From Bradyrhizobium yuanmingense (GTDB lineage Bacteria; Pseudomonadota; Alphaproteobacteria; Rhizobiales; Xanthobacteraceae): a stretch of DNA of 64,000 bases. Shown one piece after another: positions 1 to 9,568 of the stretch. The notes beneath the pieces are model-generated. The model ran no database searches and was not told the origin of the DNA. It saw nothing but the letters and a program-made list of their open reading frames with translations. The translations under genes and the position numbers were made by a program. The stretch is from the NCBI RefSeq assembly GCF_029167105.1, contig NZ_JARFML010000015.1, forward strand, positions 124,001 through 188,000, read 5' to 3'. Every line of letters starts with the position of its first letter. Positions within the stretch are counted from its first letter, which is position 1.

Positions 1-1409
1 AGCGCGTGGCTCGCCGCCATGAAGGCGGCCACCCGCAGGACGTTCGGCATCTGCCGCGACGCCCGCTGCAGTGACGCCACCGCCTCGTCGAAGCGGCGGC
101 AATACAGATGTCCCATCGCGATCCCGGTCTGCATCTGAAATATCTCGGGGTCGAGCGGGCTGAGCCGCATGGCTCGACTGAAATAGTCGATCGCGCTGTC
201 GTGTTCGCCCATCGAGATTCGTTGATACCCGCCGAGATACCAGATCGTCGACGAATTCGGATTGAGCACCAGCGCGCGGTCTACATGGGCGACGCAGGTG
301 TCCAGATCGCCGCCGAAATGGGGCCATGCGTGGCCGCCACGGCACAATGCAACTGCGTCGTTCTTGTTCAGCGTCACCGCGCGCTGGCACAACCGCGCCG
401 CCTCGGCGCCATCGGCGGCGCGGTCTGCGAGCCAGCGATTCATCTTGCGCCAGTAGAAGCACCACGCCGCCATGCCATAGGCCGCAGCAAAGTCCGGATC
501 GCGATCGATCGCCCCGTAGAACAGCGGCAACGCCGCATCGATTCCGTCGCGGGTCGCGGTGTGGAATTGCGCCAGCCCGCGGAGATAATAGTCGTAGGCA
601 TCGAGGCTTTCGGTCGGTTTGCGCTTGGCGCGTTCGATTTCGGCGAGCTCGAGCTGCGGCGCAATCGCGCCGACGACGCTGGCGGTGATCTGGTCCTGCA
701 GCTCGAAGATGTCGTCCATCGCGCTCTCGAATCGCTCAGCCCACAGATGAGCGCCGGTGGATGCGTCGATCAATTGCCCGGTGATGCGCACACGGCCAGC
801 GGAGCGGCGCACGCTGCCTTCCAGCACGTAGCGCACGCCCAGTTCGCGGCCGATTTGCTTCACATCGACCGCGCGGCCCTTGTACGTGAAGCTGGAATTG
901 CGGGCGATCACAAACAGCCAACGGATTCGCGACAGACCGAAGATGATGTCCTCGACGACCCCGTCAGCGAAATAGTCCTGAGCGGGGTCCCCGCTCAGGT
1001 TCAGAAACGGCAGCACTGCGATCGAGGGCCGGTCGGGTAGATCGAGCGCAGCAACCGGCTTCTCCGCCGACGGCACGATCGCGATGCGCTGATCGACCGC
1101 TACGTGCACCTCGCCGACAAAGCGGAACCCCTTGCGCGGAACGGTTCGAATCAGCCGCTGCCCCTCTCCACTGTCTTCCAGCGCTTTGCGCACAGCGTTG
1201 ATGTGGCTGGCCAGCGTCGATTCCGAGACGATCCGCCCGCCCCAGACCGTGTCGAACAGATCGTTCTTGCTGACGACGTGGTCGCGGTTGCGCACCAGAT
1301 ACAGCAGCAGATCGAAAGCCTGCGGCGTGAGGCTGACCGCCCCGGAGTCCCGCCGCAACTCCCGCCGGTCCTCATCGAGGACATAGGCTTCGAAGGTGAA
1401 CTGCACCAC
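1..1409 (-). CDS. Winged-helix transcriptional regulator with TolB-like and TPR regions (C-terminus cut by window edge)
   Basis: Reading leftwards, the open frame runs off the window with no stop, so the C-terminus is missing. About 469 residues are visible. Residues 1-100 form an OmpR/CadC-type winged-helix DNA-binding domain ending in the typical RTVPRKGFRFVGEV strand. A TolB/FlgO-like stretch follows (SIAVLPFLNLSGDPAQ, then YFADGVVEDI and YVLEGSVRR), then helical TPR-like repeats up to the edge. No membrane segment is visible between the DNA-binding domain and the rest, unlike CadC. I chose a GTG start (GTG GTG CAG at 1409-1401) behind a weak AGGGTC. This layout is common in Rhizobiales next to a divergently read gene. 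The target and signal are unknown; the divergent SDR-hydrolase pair is the obvious candidate. Confidence 0.85.
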   Translation of the reverse strand, partial: MVQFTFEAYVLDEDRRELRRDSGAVSLTPQAFDLLLYLVRNRDHVVSKNDLFDTVWGGRIVSESTLASHINAVRKALEDSGEGQRLIRTVPRKGFRFVGEVHVAVDQRIAIVPSAEKPVAALDLPDRPSIAVLPFLNLSGDPAQDYFADGVVEDIIFGLSRIRWLFVIARNSSFTYKGRAVDVKQIGRELGVRYVLEGSVRRSAGRVRITGQLIDASTGAHLWAERFESAMDDIFELQDQITASVVGAIAPQLELAEIERAKRKPTESLDAYDYYLRGLAQFHTATRDGIDAALPLFYGAIDRDPDFAAAYGMAAWCFYWRKMNRWLADRAADGAEAARLCQRAVTLNKNDAVALCRGGHAWPHFGGDLDTCVAHVDRALVLNPNSSTIWYLGGYQRISMGEHDSAIDYFSRAMRLSPLDPEIFQMQTGIAMGHLYCRRFDEAVASLQRASRQMPNVLRVAAFMAASHA

Positions 1410-1601
1410 AAAGACCCTGATTGAAACCCGAGCGGCATCCCGCTCTCGGCGCACCCCAGCCGAGGCTGCTGCGCCCTGTTTGGACGAAACTGCAAGCAGA
1501 TTTCAAGCGAAAACCAAGGGCGCTGCACGTCCATACCAAGGTCTTGGGCCGGATTCTGGCGCATCCTGCCGCCTCTGCAGCGAACGAGACGCGAGGGCAC
1601 A

Positions 1602-2372
1602 ATGAAGATCGTGGTGATCGGCGGCAGCGGCCTGATCGGTAGCAATGTGGTGCGCAGGCTTCAGGCCAAAGGCCACGAGGTGGTCGCGGCCTCGCCCTCC
1701 TCCGGCGTCAACACGCTGACCCGCGAGGGCCTCGCCGAAGCAGTCGACGGCGCACAAGTCGTGATTGACGTAGCGAACTCGCCGGCCTTCGACGACAAGA
1801 CCGCGATGGATTTTTTCCGGACCTCCGGCCGCAACCTGCTGGCGGCCGAAACCGCCGCCGGGGTGAAGCATCATCTCGCGCTGTCGGTGGTGGGCACCGA
1901 CCGACTGCCGACGAGCGGCTATTTTCGCGCAAAGCTCGTACAGGAAGAGCTCGTCCAAGCATCAAGCCTTCCATACACCATCCTGCGCGCGACGCAGTTC
2001 TTCGAATTCATCGACGCGATCATCGCGGGCGGCACCGAGAGCGATGTGATCCGGCTGTCGCCCGCGCATCTCCAGCCGGTCGCTGCCGACGACGTCGCGG
2101 CCGCACTGACCGAATTGGCGCTCGGTCCGCCCCGCAACCGCATAGTCGAGATCGCCGGACCCGAAAGGCGCGGCCTCGATGACTTCGCGCAGCAGGTTCT
2201 GGCCGCCAGGGGCGACACGCGCCGAGTGATCCCCGATATCCATGCCGACTATTTCGGCCTGATCCTGAACGATCAGTCACTGACGCCGGGCGACGAGCCG
2301 CAGCTCGGGCAGACCCGGCTCGCCGACTGGCTCCACAACTCTCTCCTCACCCCAAAGGACGCAAAACGATGA
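1602..2372 (+). CDS. NmrA-like / atypical SDR NAD(P)-binding oxidoreductase
   Basis: The protein has 256 residues with an N-terminal Rossmann motif, VVIGGSGLIGSNVVRRL (GGxGxxG), typical of atypical SDRs of the NmrA/NAD(P)H-binding type. It lacks the YxxxK active site of classical SDRs, so it may sense or reduce a cofactor-linked substrate; the substrate is unknown. The ATG follows GAGGGCACA. Its TGA overlaps the ATG of the downstream alpha/beta hydrolase (ATGA), which points to translational coupling. It is divergent from the winged-helix regulator, with about 190 bp between them. Confidence 0.85.
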   Translation: MKIVVIGGSGLIGSNVVRRLQAKGHEVVAASPSSGVNTLTREGLAEAVDGAQVVIDVANSPAFDDKTAMDFFRTSGRNLLAAETAAGVKHHLALSVVGTDRLPTSGYFRAKLVQEELVQASSLPYTILRATQFFEFIDAIIAGGTESDVIRLSPAHLQPVAADDVAAALTELALGPPRNRIVEIAGPERRGLDDFAQQVLAARGDTRRVIPDIHADYFGLILNDQSLTPGDEPQLGQTRLADWLHNSLLTPKDAKR

Positions 2373-3190
2373 GCACGATCACCACCAAGGACGGCACCGA
2401 GATCTATTACAAGGACTGGGGCCAAGGCCCCGTCGTGACCTTCTCGCACGGCTGGCCGCTGAATGCAGACGCTTGGGACGGCCAGATGCTGTTCCTTGCC
2501 CAGCACGGCTTTCGCGTCGTCGCGCACGACCGGCGCGGTCATGGCCGCTCCAGCCAGGCCTCGGAGCACAACGACATGAACGGCTATGCGGACGATCTCG
2601 CCGCGGTGATCGAAGCGCTTGATTTACGGGACGCCACGCTGATCGGCCATTCCACCGGCGGTGGCGAGGTCGCGCGCTATATCGGCCGCCATGGTACCGG
2701 TCGCGTCGCCAGGGCGGTGCTGATCGCGGCGGTGCCGCCGATCATGCTGAAGACCGAAGCCAACCCGGAGGGCCTTCCGATCGAGGTGTTCGATGCCATT
2801 CGTGCAGGCGTCGCGGGCGACCGTTCGCAATACTACAAGGATCTGGCGATTGCCTTCTACGGCGCAAACCGGCCGGGTGCAAAAATCTCGCAGGGCACGC
2901 TTGACCAGTTCTGGCTGTGGAGCATGCAGGCAGGTGCCAAGAACGCCTATGAATGTGTCAAAGCTTTTTCGGCAACCGATTTCACCGAGGACCTGAAGAA
3001 GTTCGACGTGCCGACCCTGGTGCTGCACGGCGAAGACGACCAGATCGTGCCGGTCAAGGACTCCGCGCGCAAATCGGCGAAGCTGATCAAGGGCGCCAAG
3101 GACGTCTACTACCCGGGGGCCCCGCACGGCCTGACCGCCACCCATCAGGATCAGATCAACGCCGAGCTGCTGAGATTCATCCGGAGCTAG
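2369..3190 (+). CDS. Alpha/beta hydrolase, non-heme chloroperoxidase (perhydrolase) type
   Basis: The protein has 273 residues and a full alpha/beta-hydrolase fold. The oxyanion region is SHGWPLNADAWD, the nucleophile elbow is GHSTGGGEVARY (Ser near residue 97), the acid Asp is in LHGEDDQIVP, and the catalytic His is near the C-terminus in GAPHGLTATH. The HGWPL and GHSTGGGE signatures and the length fit the cofactor-free haloperoxidase/arylesterase group (chloroperoxidase F type). That group is mostly esterase or perhydrolase in practice; the natural substrate is unknown. It overlaps the upstream SDR gene by 4 bp, so the two are probably co-expressed. Confidence 0.92.
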   Translation: MSTITTKDGTEIYYKDWGQGPVVTFSHGWPLNADAWDGQMLFLAQHGFRVVAHDRRGHGRSSQASEHNDMNGYADDLAAVIEALDLRDATLIGHSTGGGEVARYIGRHGTGRVARAVLIAAVPPIMLKTEANPEGLPIEVFDAIRAGVAGDRSQYYKDLAIAFYGANRPGAKISQGTLDQFWLWSMQAGAKNAYECVKAFSATDFTEDLKKFDVPTLVLHGEDDQIVPVKDSARKSAKLIKGAKDVYYPGAPHGLTATHQDQINAELLRFIRS

Positions 3191-3237
3191 CGATCTCGTT
3201 CACCTGAATCGCAGATCTAAGCGAGAAAGACAGCAGC

Positions 3238-3885
3238 ATGGACAAACCTGCCCACCGCACCCTCGCGGGCGTCGTCGTTCCCGACACTCCCATAGTTGAT
3301 GCCGCAATCGAACATGCGCGGCAGCACTGCGCGCCGTATCTGTTCAACCACGTCGTCCGCTCGTGGCTGTTCGCGGCAAGGCTCGGACAATTGCAGAACG
3401 TGGCGCACGATGAGGAGGTGCTCGCGGTCGGCACCCTGCTGCACGACATCACGCTGAATGAAAGCTTCGCCGGACCGCGCCGGTTCGAAGTCGAAGGCGC
3501 GGACCTGGCGCGGCACTTTGCCGCCGAGCGCGGCTTCGACCAACGCCGCGCCCAGCTGATCTGGGACAGCGTCGCGCTGAACTCGACCCCGTCGATCGCT
3601 CTCTACAAGGAGAGCGAGGTTGCACTCGCCACAGCCGGCATCTGCTTCGACGTGATCGGGCTGCAATACGACGTCATTCCCGCCGCCGAAGTGTCGCGGA
3701 TCGTCGCCGAATTCCCACGAATGCAGATCAAACGGCAATTTCGCCGCTGCTTCTGCCATATCGCAAGCACCAGGCCGGAAACAAGCTACGACAATTTCAT
3801 CCGAGATTTCGGCGAGCGCTTTGTCGAAGGATACAGGGCGCCTTCGGTGGTTGATCTGGTGGATGCAGCGCCATTCGCCGAGTAG
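3238..3885 (+). CDS. HD-domain metal-dependent phosphohydrolase-like protein
   Basis: The protein has 215 residues with an HD-domain arrangement: a His in NHVVRSW (about residue 39) and the HD pair in GTLLHDI (about residues 70-72). Small HD proteins of this form are annotated as cyanamide-hydratase-like or generic phosphohydrolases. The substrate cannot be read from sequence. It lies 47 bp after the hydrolase on the same strand and may be read through from it. The Shine-Dalgarno is weak (GCGAGAAAGACAGCAGC before ATG). Confidence 0.8.
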   Translation: MDKPAHRTLAGVVVPDTPIVDAAIEHARQHCAPYLFNHVVRSWLFAARLGQLQNVAHDEEVLAVGTLLHDITLNESFAGPRRFEVEGADLARHFAAERGFDQRRAQLIWDSVALNSTPSIALYKESEVALATAGICFDVIGLQYDVIPAAEVSRIVAEFPRMQIKRQFRRCFCHIASTRPETSYDNFIRDFGERFVEGYRAPSVVDLVDAAPFAE

Positions 3886-4014
3886 GATTGCATCTCAACC
3901 CCACCTGAGCGACCGCGACGACAAGCTTATCCGAAATCCGGTCGCGGGCCGCTCCGGTCGAACCAAGCACGGCAATATCTTATCGCGCGCAAAACGCGCG
4001 CGCGACCGAAGCGC

Positions 4015-5508
<1,494 letters not shown>

Positions 5509-5993
5509 CTGCCAACTCCTTCCTGCGGCCTTGCCGCAAATGCTAATGGATGAGCGCCGCCCTCGGCGTCCCTTGCGGCAACGCCTTGAGAATCGGAGCC
5601 CATCGGTGGGGTTGACGCGGGTCGATAGCACGGCCGCGTGACGAATCAAAGCAATTCGGGCCGCTGGCCAGCCATGCACAGGGGTTTTTGGGCCTCCAGG
5701 CGGGGACAGCCCCATGCGCCAGCCCAACCCCGACCCGTCATTCCGGGGCGCGACGAAGTCGCGAACCCGGAATCCATCTCGCAGCAGCGCTGCGGCCCAA
5801 TGGATTCCGGGCTCGCGCCAAGGGGCGCGCGCCGGAATGACGGCGGAGGGAGAAGGGACGCCCCCGGAATGACGGAAGACGGTCACACCGTTGTTACGCG
5901 GGATTTGGGTGCCATGCGTGGATCCGCAATGGTCGGCGGCGGACGGCGGTGATAAGCCGCAACTCCACCCCTCCTTCCGATTTCATTATCCTT
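5509..5993. other. Gene-free divergent interval between guaB and the MFS exporter
   Basis: About 480 bp holds the guaB leader and promoter side, one full palindromic element of the CGTCATTCCGGGG family (5736-5842), and a second half-copy of its right arm ending near 5873. No convincing gene or sigma-70 promoter is visible. The open frame of guaB extends across much of it but has no coding support. Confidence 0.6.
5736..5842. repeat. Intergenic palindromic repeat, family B (CGTCATTCCGGGG)
   Basis: The left arm CGTCATTCCGGGGCGCGACG pairs with a right arm ending GCGCGCGCCGGAATGACG. Inner arms also pair (CGGAATCCAT with ATGGATTCCG). Related copies are at 46035-46116, 47634-47758 and 61056-61163. 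A second right-arm fragment follows at about 5861-5873. Confidence 0.8.
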
Positions 5994-7484
5994 ATGGTCG
6001 ACAAGCAACGCGTCATTCCGCTGATCGTGGCCACGGCTCTGTTCATGGAGAACATGGATTCGACCGTGATCGCCACCTCGCTGCCGGCGATCGCGGCCGA
6101 CATCGGCACCAGCCCGCTGACGCTGAAGCTCGCGATCACCTCCTATCTGCTGTCGCTCGCGGTATTCATTCCCGCGAGCGGCTGGACCGCCGACCGGTTC
6201 GGCGCGCGGATGGTGTTCGCGATCGCGGTCGGTGTGTTCATGGTCGGCTCGGTCGGCTGCGCGCTCTCGACCTCGGTCACCGATTTCGTGTTCGCGCGCA
6301 TCCTGCAAGGCATGGGCGGCGCGATGATGACGCCGGTCGGGCGCCTCGTGCTGCTGCGCTCGGTCGACAAGAGAGCGCTGGTCAATGCCATGGCCTGGGT
6401 GACGGTCCCTGCCCTGATCGGCCCGGTGATCGGCCCGCCGCTTGGCGGCTTCATCACGACCTATGCGTCCTGGCACTGGATCTTCCTGATCAACATCCCG
6501 ATCGGGCTGCTCGGCATCTTCATGGCGCTGCGCTTCATCGATCCCATCAAGAGCGAGACGCGGGAGCCGTTCGATCTCTATGGCATGGTGCTCTCTGGGC
6601 TGGGGCTCGCAGGCATCGCCTTCGGCCTTTCCGTCGCCGGGCTCAATCTGCTGCCATGGAGCACGGTGGCAGCGCTGGTCGTGGGCGGAGCGATCTCGAT
6701 GACGCTCTACGTCATCCACGCGCGGCGAACCGGATCGCCGGTGCTGGACTTCTCACTCCTGAAGCTGCCGACGCTGCGCGCAGCCGTGTTCGGCGGCTTC
6801 CTGTTCCGGCTCGGCATCGGCGCACTGCCGTTCCTGCTGCCGCTCCTGATGCAGATCGGCTTCGGCCTGTCGCCGTTCCATTCCGGCCTCGTGACCTTCG
6901 CCTCCTCGCTCGGGGCGATGGGCATGAAGACGCTGGCTGCGCGGATCATCCGCACGTTCGGCTTCCGCAATTTGATGACGGTGAACGCGATCATCAGCGC
7001 GTTCTTCCTCGGCGTCTGCGCGCTGTTCACGGTGACGACGCCGCTGCTCATCATCATGGTCATCCTGGTGGTCGGCGGCTTCTTCCGCTCGCTGGAGTTT
7101 ACCGCGATCAACACGGTCGCCTATGCCGACGTCGAGACCGCGCAGATGAGCCGCGCCACCACCCTCGTCAGCGTCAACCAGCAGCTCGCGATCTCGGCCG
7201 GCGTCGCCGTCGGCGCGGCCTGCGTCGAGACCACGATGTGGTTCAGCCATGTCAGCGAGCTCAACGCCACCGTGTTCGCGCCCGCCTTCGTCGTGGTGGC
7301 GCTGACCTCGGCGGCATCGAGCTGGTTCTTCTGGCAGATGCCCGCGGACGCCGGCCACGAGATTTCGGGACGCAAGGCGGTGGAGATCGCGAGCCGCAAG
7401 GGTGCCGGCAAGGGCGCAGAGAAGGCCGCGGTCAAGGCGGCGTCCGAGGATACGCAGGACGTGCGGGATCAACGGCTGGGGTAG
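5994..7484 (+). CDS. MFS transporter, DHA2 (EmrB/QacA) drug:H+ antiporter type
   Basis: This is an inner-membrane exporter of about 496 residues, which fits the 14-helix DHA2 group. Helix 1 carries the family signature (FMENMDSTVIATSLPAI); the loop 2-3 motif is GWTADRFGARMVF; motif C-like Gly/Pro-rich text, GPVIGPPLGGFI, sits in helix 5. I start at ATG 5994. A GTG at 5949 would add 15 residues, and neither has a good Shine-Dalgarno. The C-terminus ends in a Lys/Ala-rich cytoplasmic tail. Substrate unknown; no periplasmic adaptor gene is adjacent. Confidence 0.9.
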   Translation: MVDKQRVIPLIVATALFMENMDSTVIATSLPAIAADIGTSPLTLKLAITSYLLSLAVFIPASGWTADRFGARMVFAIAVGVFMVGSVGCALSTSVTDFVFARILQGMGGAMMTPVGRLVLLRSVDKRALVNAMAWVTVPALIGPVIGPPLGGFITTYASWHWIFLINIPIGLLGIFMALRFIDPIKSETREPFDLYGMVLSGLGLAGIAFGLSVAGLNLLPWSTVAALVVGGAISMTLYVIHARRTGSPVLDFSLLKLPTLRAAVFGGFLFRLGIGALPFLLPLLMQIGFGLSPFHSGLVTFASSLGAMGMKTLAARIIRTFGFRNLMTVNAIISAFFLGVCALFTVTTPLLIIMVILVVGGFFRSLEFTAINTVAYADVETAQMSRATTLVSVNQQLAISAGVAVGAACVETTMWFSHVSELNATVFAPAFVVVALTSAASSWFFWQMPADAGHEISGRKAVEIASRKGAGKGAEKAAVKAASEDTQDVRDQRLG

Positions 7485-7493
7485 TATCGGTCT

Positions 7494-7579
7494 CGTCATT
7501 GCGAGCGCAGCGAAGCAATCCAGACCGTTTCCGCGGAGGGATTCTGGATTGCTTCGTCGCTTCGCTCCTCGCAATGACG
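7494..7579. repeat. Intergenic palindromic repeat, family A (CGTCATTGCGAG)
   Basis: The outer arms CGTCATTGCGAG and CTCGCAATGACG are exact inverses. Inner arms AAGCAATCCAGA and TCTGGATTGCTT also pair. It sits between two convergent genes, where it could end both transcripts. Other copies are at 16548-16634 and 24343-24424. Confidence 0.85.
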
Positions 7580-7583
7580 GCGG

Positions 7584-8282
7584 CTACGCCGTTTCTCCGC
7601 CGCGAAATCCCGTCGCGAGCACGTAGCGCTCCGAGGAATCCTGCCGGCTCGCCGCCGGCTTGACGTGACGCACGGTGGCAAAATCGCGCTTGAGCTGGGC
7701 CAGCAGCTCGGCGTCGGCGCCGCTCTGGAACGTCTTTGCCAGGAAACTGCCGCCGGGTTTGAGCACGTCGCAGGCGAACGCGGCCGCGGTCTCGACCAGG
7801 CCGACAATGCGGAGCTGGTCGGTCTTGCGATGGCCGGTGGTGTTGGCGGCCATATCGGACATCACGACGTCGGCCTTGCCGCCGAGCATCGCGGTCAGCT
7901 TCTCCGGCGCGTCGTTGTCCATGAAGTCGAGCTGCGCGAAATCGACGCCGGGAATCTCCGGCATCTCCAGCAAGTCGATCGCGACGACCTTGCCCTTGCC
8001 TTCCGTGGAGCCGACGCGCTTGGCGGCGATCTGGCTCCAGCCGCCGGGCGCCGCGCCGAGATCGACCACGGCCATGCCGGGCTTGAGAAGCCGGAACTTG
8101 TCGTCCATCTCCAGCAGCTTGAACGCGGCGCGCGAGCGATAGCCCGCCGCCTTGGCCTTGGCGACATAGGGATCGTTGAGCTGCCGCTCCAGCCACAGCT
8201 TCGACGACAATTTGCGCTTGCCGCCGGTCTTGACCTTGGTCTTGACTTGGACGTGCAAGCGGCCGGTGGTGTCCTTGGCCAT
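7584..8282 (-). CDS. rlmE: 23S rRNA (uridine-2'-O)-methyltransferase RlmE (FtsJ family)
   Basis: RlmE methylates U2552 in the A-loop of 23S rRNA using S-adenosylmethionine and helps late 50S assembly. The 232-residue protein has the SAM motif VVDLGAAPGGWSQ. The K-D-K-E tetrad is visible in SRAAFKLLE, VVMSDMA, GGSFLAKTF and SERYVLAT. The basic N-terminal extension (KVKTGGKRKLS) is typical of alphaproteobacterial members. ATG 8282 lies two bases after the stop of the upstream phosphatase gene, with AGGAG nine bases before it; a GTG at 8288 is too close to that site. The pair is probably one operon. Confidence 0.96.
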   Translation of the reverse strand: MAKDTTGRLHVQVKTKVKTGGKRKLSSKLWLERQLNDPYVAKAKAAGYRSRAAFKLLEMDDKFRLLKPGMAVVDLGAAPGGWSQIAAKRVGSTEGKGKVVAIDLLEMPEIPGVDFAQLDFMDNDAPEKLTAMLGGKADVVMSDMAANTTGHRKTDQLRIVGLVETAAAFACDVLKPGGSFLAKTFQSGADAELLAQLKRDFATVRHVKPAASRQDSSERYVLATGFRGGETA

Positions 8283-8284
8283 AC

Positions 8285-9358
8285 TCACCAGCTCCTGAGC
8301 GCGCCGTCCTCGCGCATCATCTCGACCAGCATGCCCTCGCGCAAGCCGCGGTCGGCGACGCGCAGGCGCGGCAGCGGAAAGGCGCGGCGGATAGCGTCGA
8401 GGATGGCGCAGCCTGCCAGCACGAGATCGGCACGCTCGACGCTGATGCAGCTGTTGGCGGCACGCTCCTCGTAGCTCATGCCGAGCAGCTTGTTGATGGT
8501 CGCGGTTATGTCGGCATCGTTCATCCAGATGCTGTCGATGCGGCGGCGGTCGTAGCGCGCCAGATTGAGATGGATGCCGGCCAGCGTCGTCACCGTGCCC
8601 GACGTGCCGAGCAGGTGCATGTCGGCGAGATCGCGGCCGTGCTCCTCGGCGAACGGCGCGACGTGGTTTGCGACCTCCTGCTCCATCGCCGCATAGATCT
8701 CCGGCGTGACGTCACGCCCGCCGAACTGCTCGGCGAGCGTGACCACACCATAGGGGATCGACATCCAGGCTCTTATACGCGGGTCCGGGTTTTCCGGGTC
8801 GCGCTCGATGCGCACCAGCTCGGTGGAGCCGCCGCCGATGTCGAACAGGATCGCGCCGCGTCCCCTGGGATCGACCAGCGGCGAGCAGCCGAGCACGGCG
8901 AGTGCGGCCTCGGTCTCGCGGTCGATCACCTCGAGCTCGATGCCGGTCTCGGCCGCAACGCGGCTGCGGAAACCTTCCGCGTTCGAAGCCGCGCGGCAGG
9001 CTTCGGTCGCGATCAGCCGCAGCCGCCGCGCCTTCCGCAAATTGATCTTGTCGCGGCAGATGCTGAGCGCGGCGATGGCGCGCTCGATCGCGGCTTCGCT
9101 GATGCAGCCCGTGGCCGAGACGCCCTCACCGAGCCGGATGATGCGCGAGAAGGAATCGACCACGCGAAAGCCGTCCTGGGTCGGACAGGCGATCAGCAGC
9201 CTGCAATTGTTGGTGCCGAGGTCCAGCGCCGCATAGACGCCGGTTCCCGGCGCCTGCGCGCCGACGGCCGGATCGGTGGCCAACGCCACCGCCGCCATCG
9301 ACCCCTCGAGCTCGCTATGCGGCGCATGGCCGTCGCGGAGCCGCGTGTGGTCATTCAT
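8285..9358 (-). CDS. Ppx/GppA family exopolyphosphatase / pppGpp phosphohydrolase
   Basis: This cytosolic enzyme belongs to the ASKHA-fold Ppx/GppA group, which hydrolyses polyphosphate or pppGpp. The 357-residue form is the short one, with two ATPase-like lobes and no C-terminal HD domain. The phosphate-1 loop is AALDLGTNNCRLL, the phosphate-2 motif is FDIGGGSTEL, and GTSGTVTTLAG is the later glycine loop. I use ATG 9358 (Shine-Dalgarno GGAAAG); the open frame extends further upstream without support. Whether polyphosphate or pppGpp is the main substrate cannot be decided. It is followed immediately by rlmE. Confidence 0.93.
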   Translation of the reverse strand: MNDHTRLRDGHAPHSELEGSMAAVALATDPAVGAQAPGTGVYAALDLGTNNCRLLIACPTQDGFRVVDSFSRIIRLGEGVSATGCISEAAIERAIAALSICRDKINLRKARRLRLIATEACRAASNAEGFRSRVAAETGIELEVIDRETEAALAVLGCSPLVDPRGRGAILFDIGGGSTELVRIERDPENPDPRIRAWMSIPYGVVTLAEQFGGRDVTPEIYAAMEQEVANHVAPFAEEHGRDLADMHLLGTSGTVTTLAGIHLNLARYDRRRIDSIWMNDADITATINKLLGMSYEERAANSCISVERADLVLAGCAILDAIRRAFPLPRLRVADRGLREGMLVEMMREDGALRSW

Positions 9359-9568
9359 ACAAACTGTCTTTCCGCGGCCGGTCGGGCCGGTCTGGAATTG
9401 ATTATTCGCCTGAAACATTAGCAGCGCGGCAGGCCTGCGCAACAACGCATCACATGGGACCATGTCCAATCGTGCGTTGTCGTGAACGGGGGTGGTGGGT
9501 TATCTGAGGGAGTCCGGTGCTCCGCTGCCGCGAAAATGCGCAAATACCGGCTTTTCAGGTCAATTCCC

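Noticed and set aside
1138..1160. tRNA-like T-loop text GGTTCGAATC
   Set aside because: It lies in the conserved RLIRTVPRKGF codons of the winged-helix regulator. No acceptor stem or anticodon arm can be drawn.
3984..4002. Hairpin CGCGCGC-AAAAC-GCGCGCG as a terminator after guaB
   Set aside because: The stem can form but no U-run follows on the minus strand, and the alternating CG makes it likely by chance.
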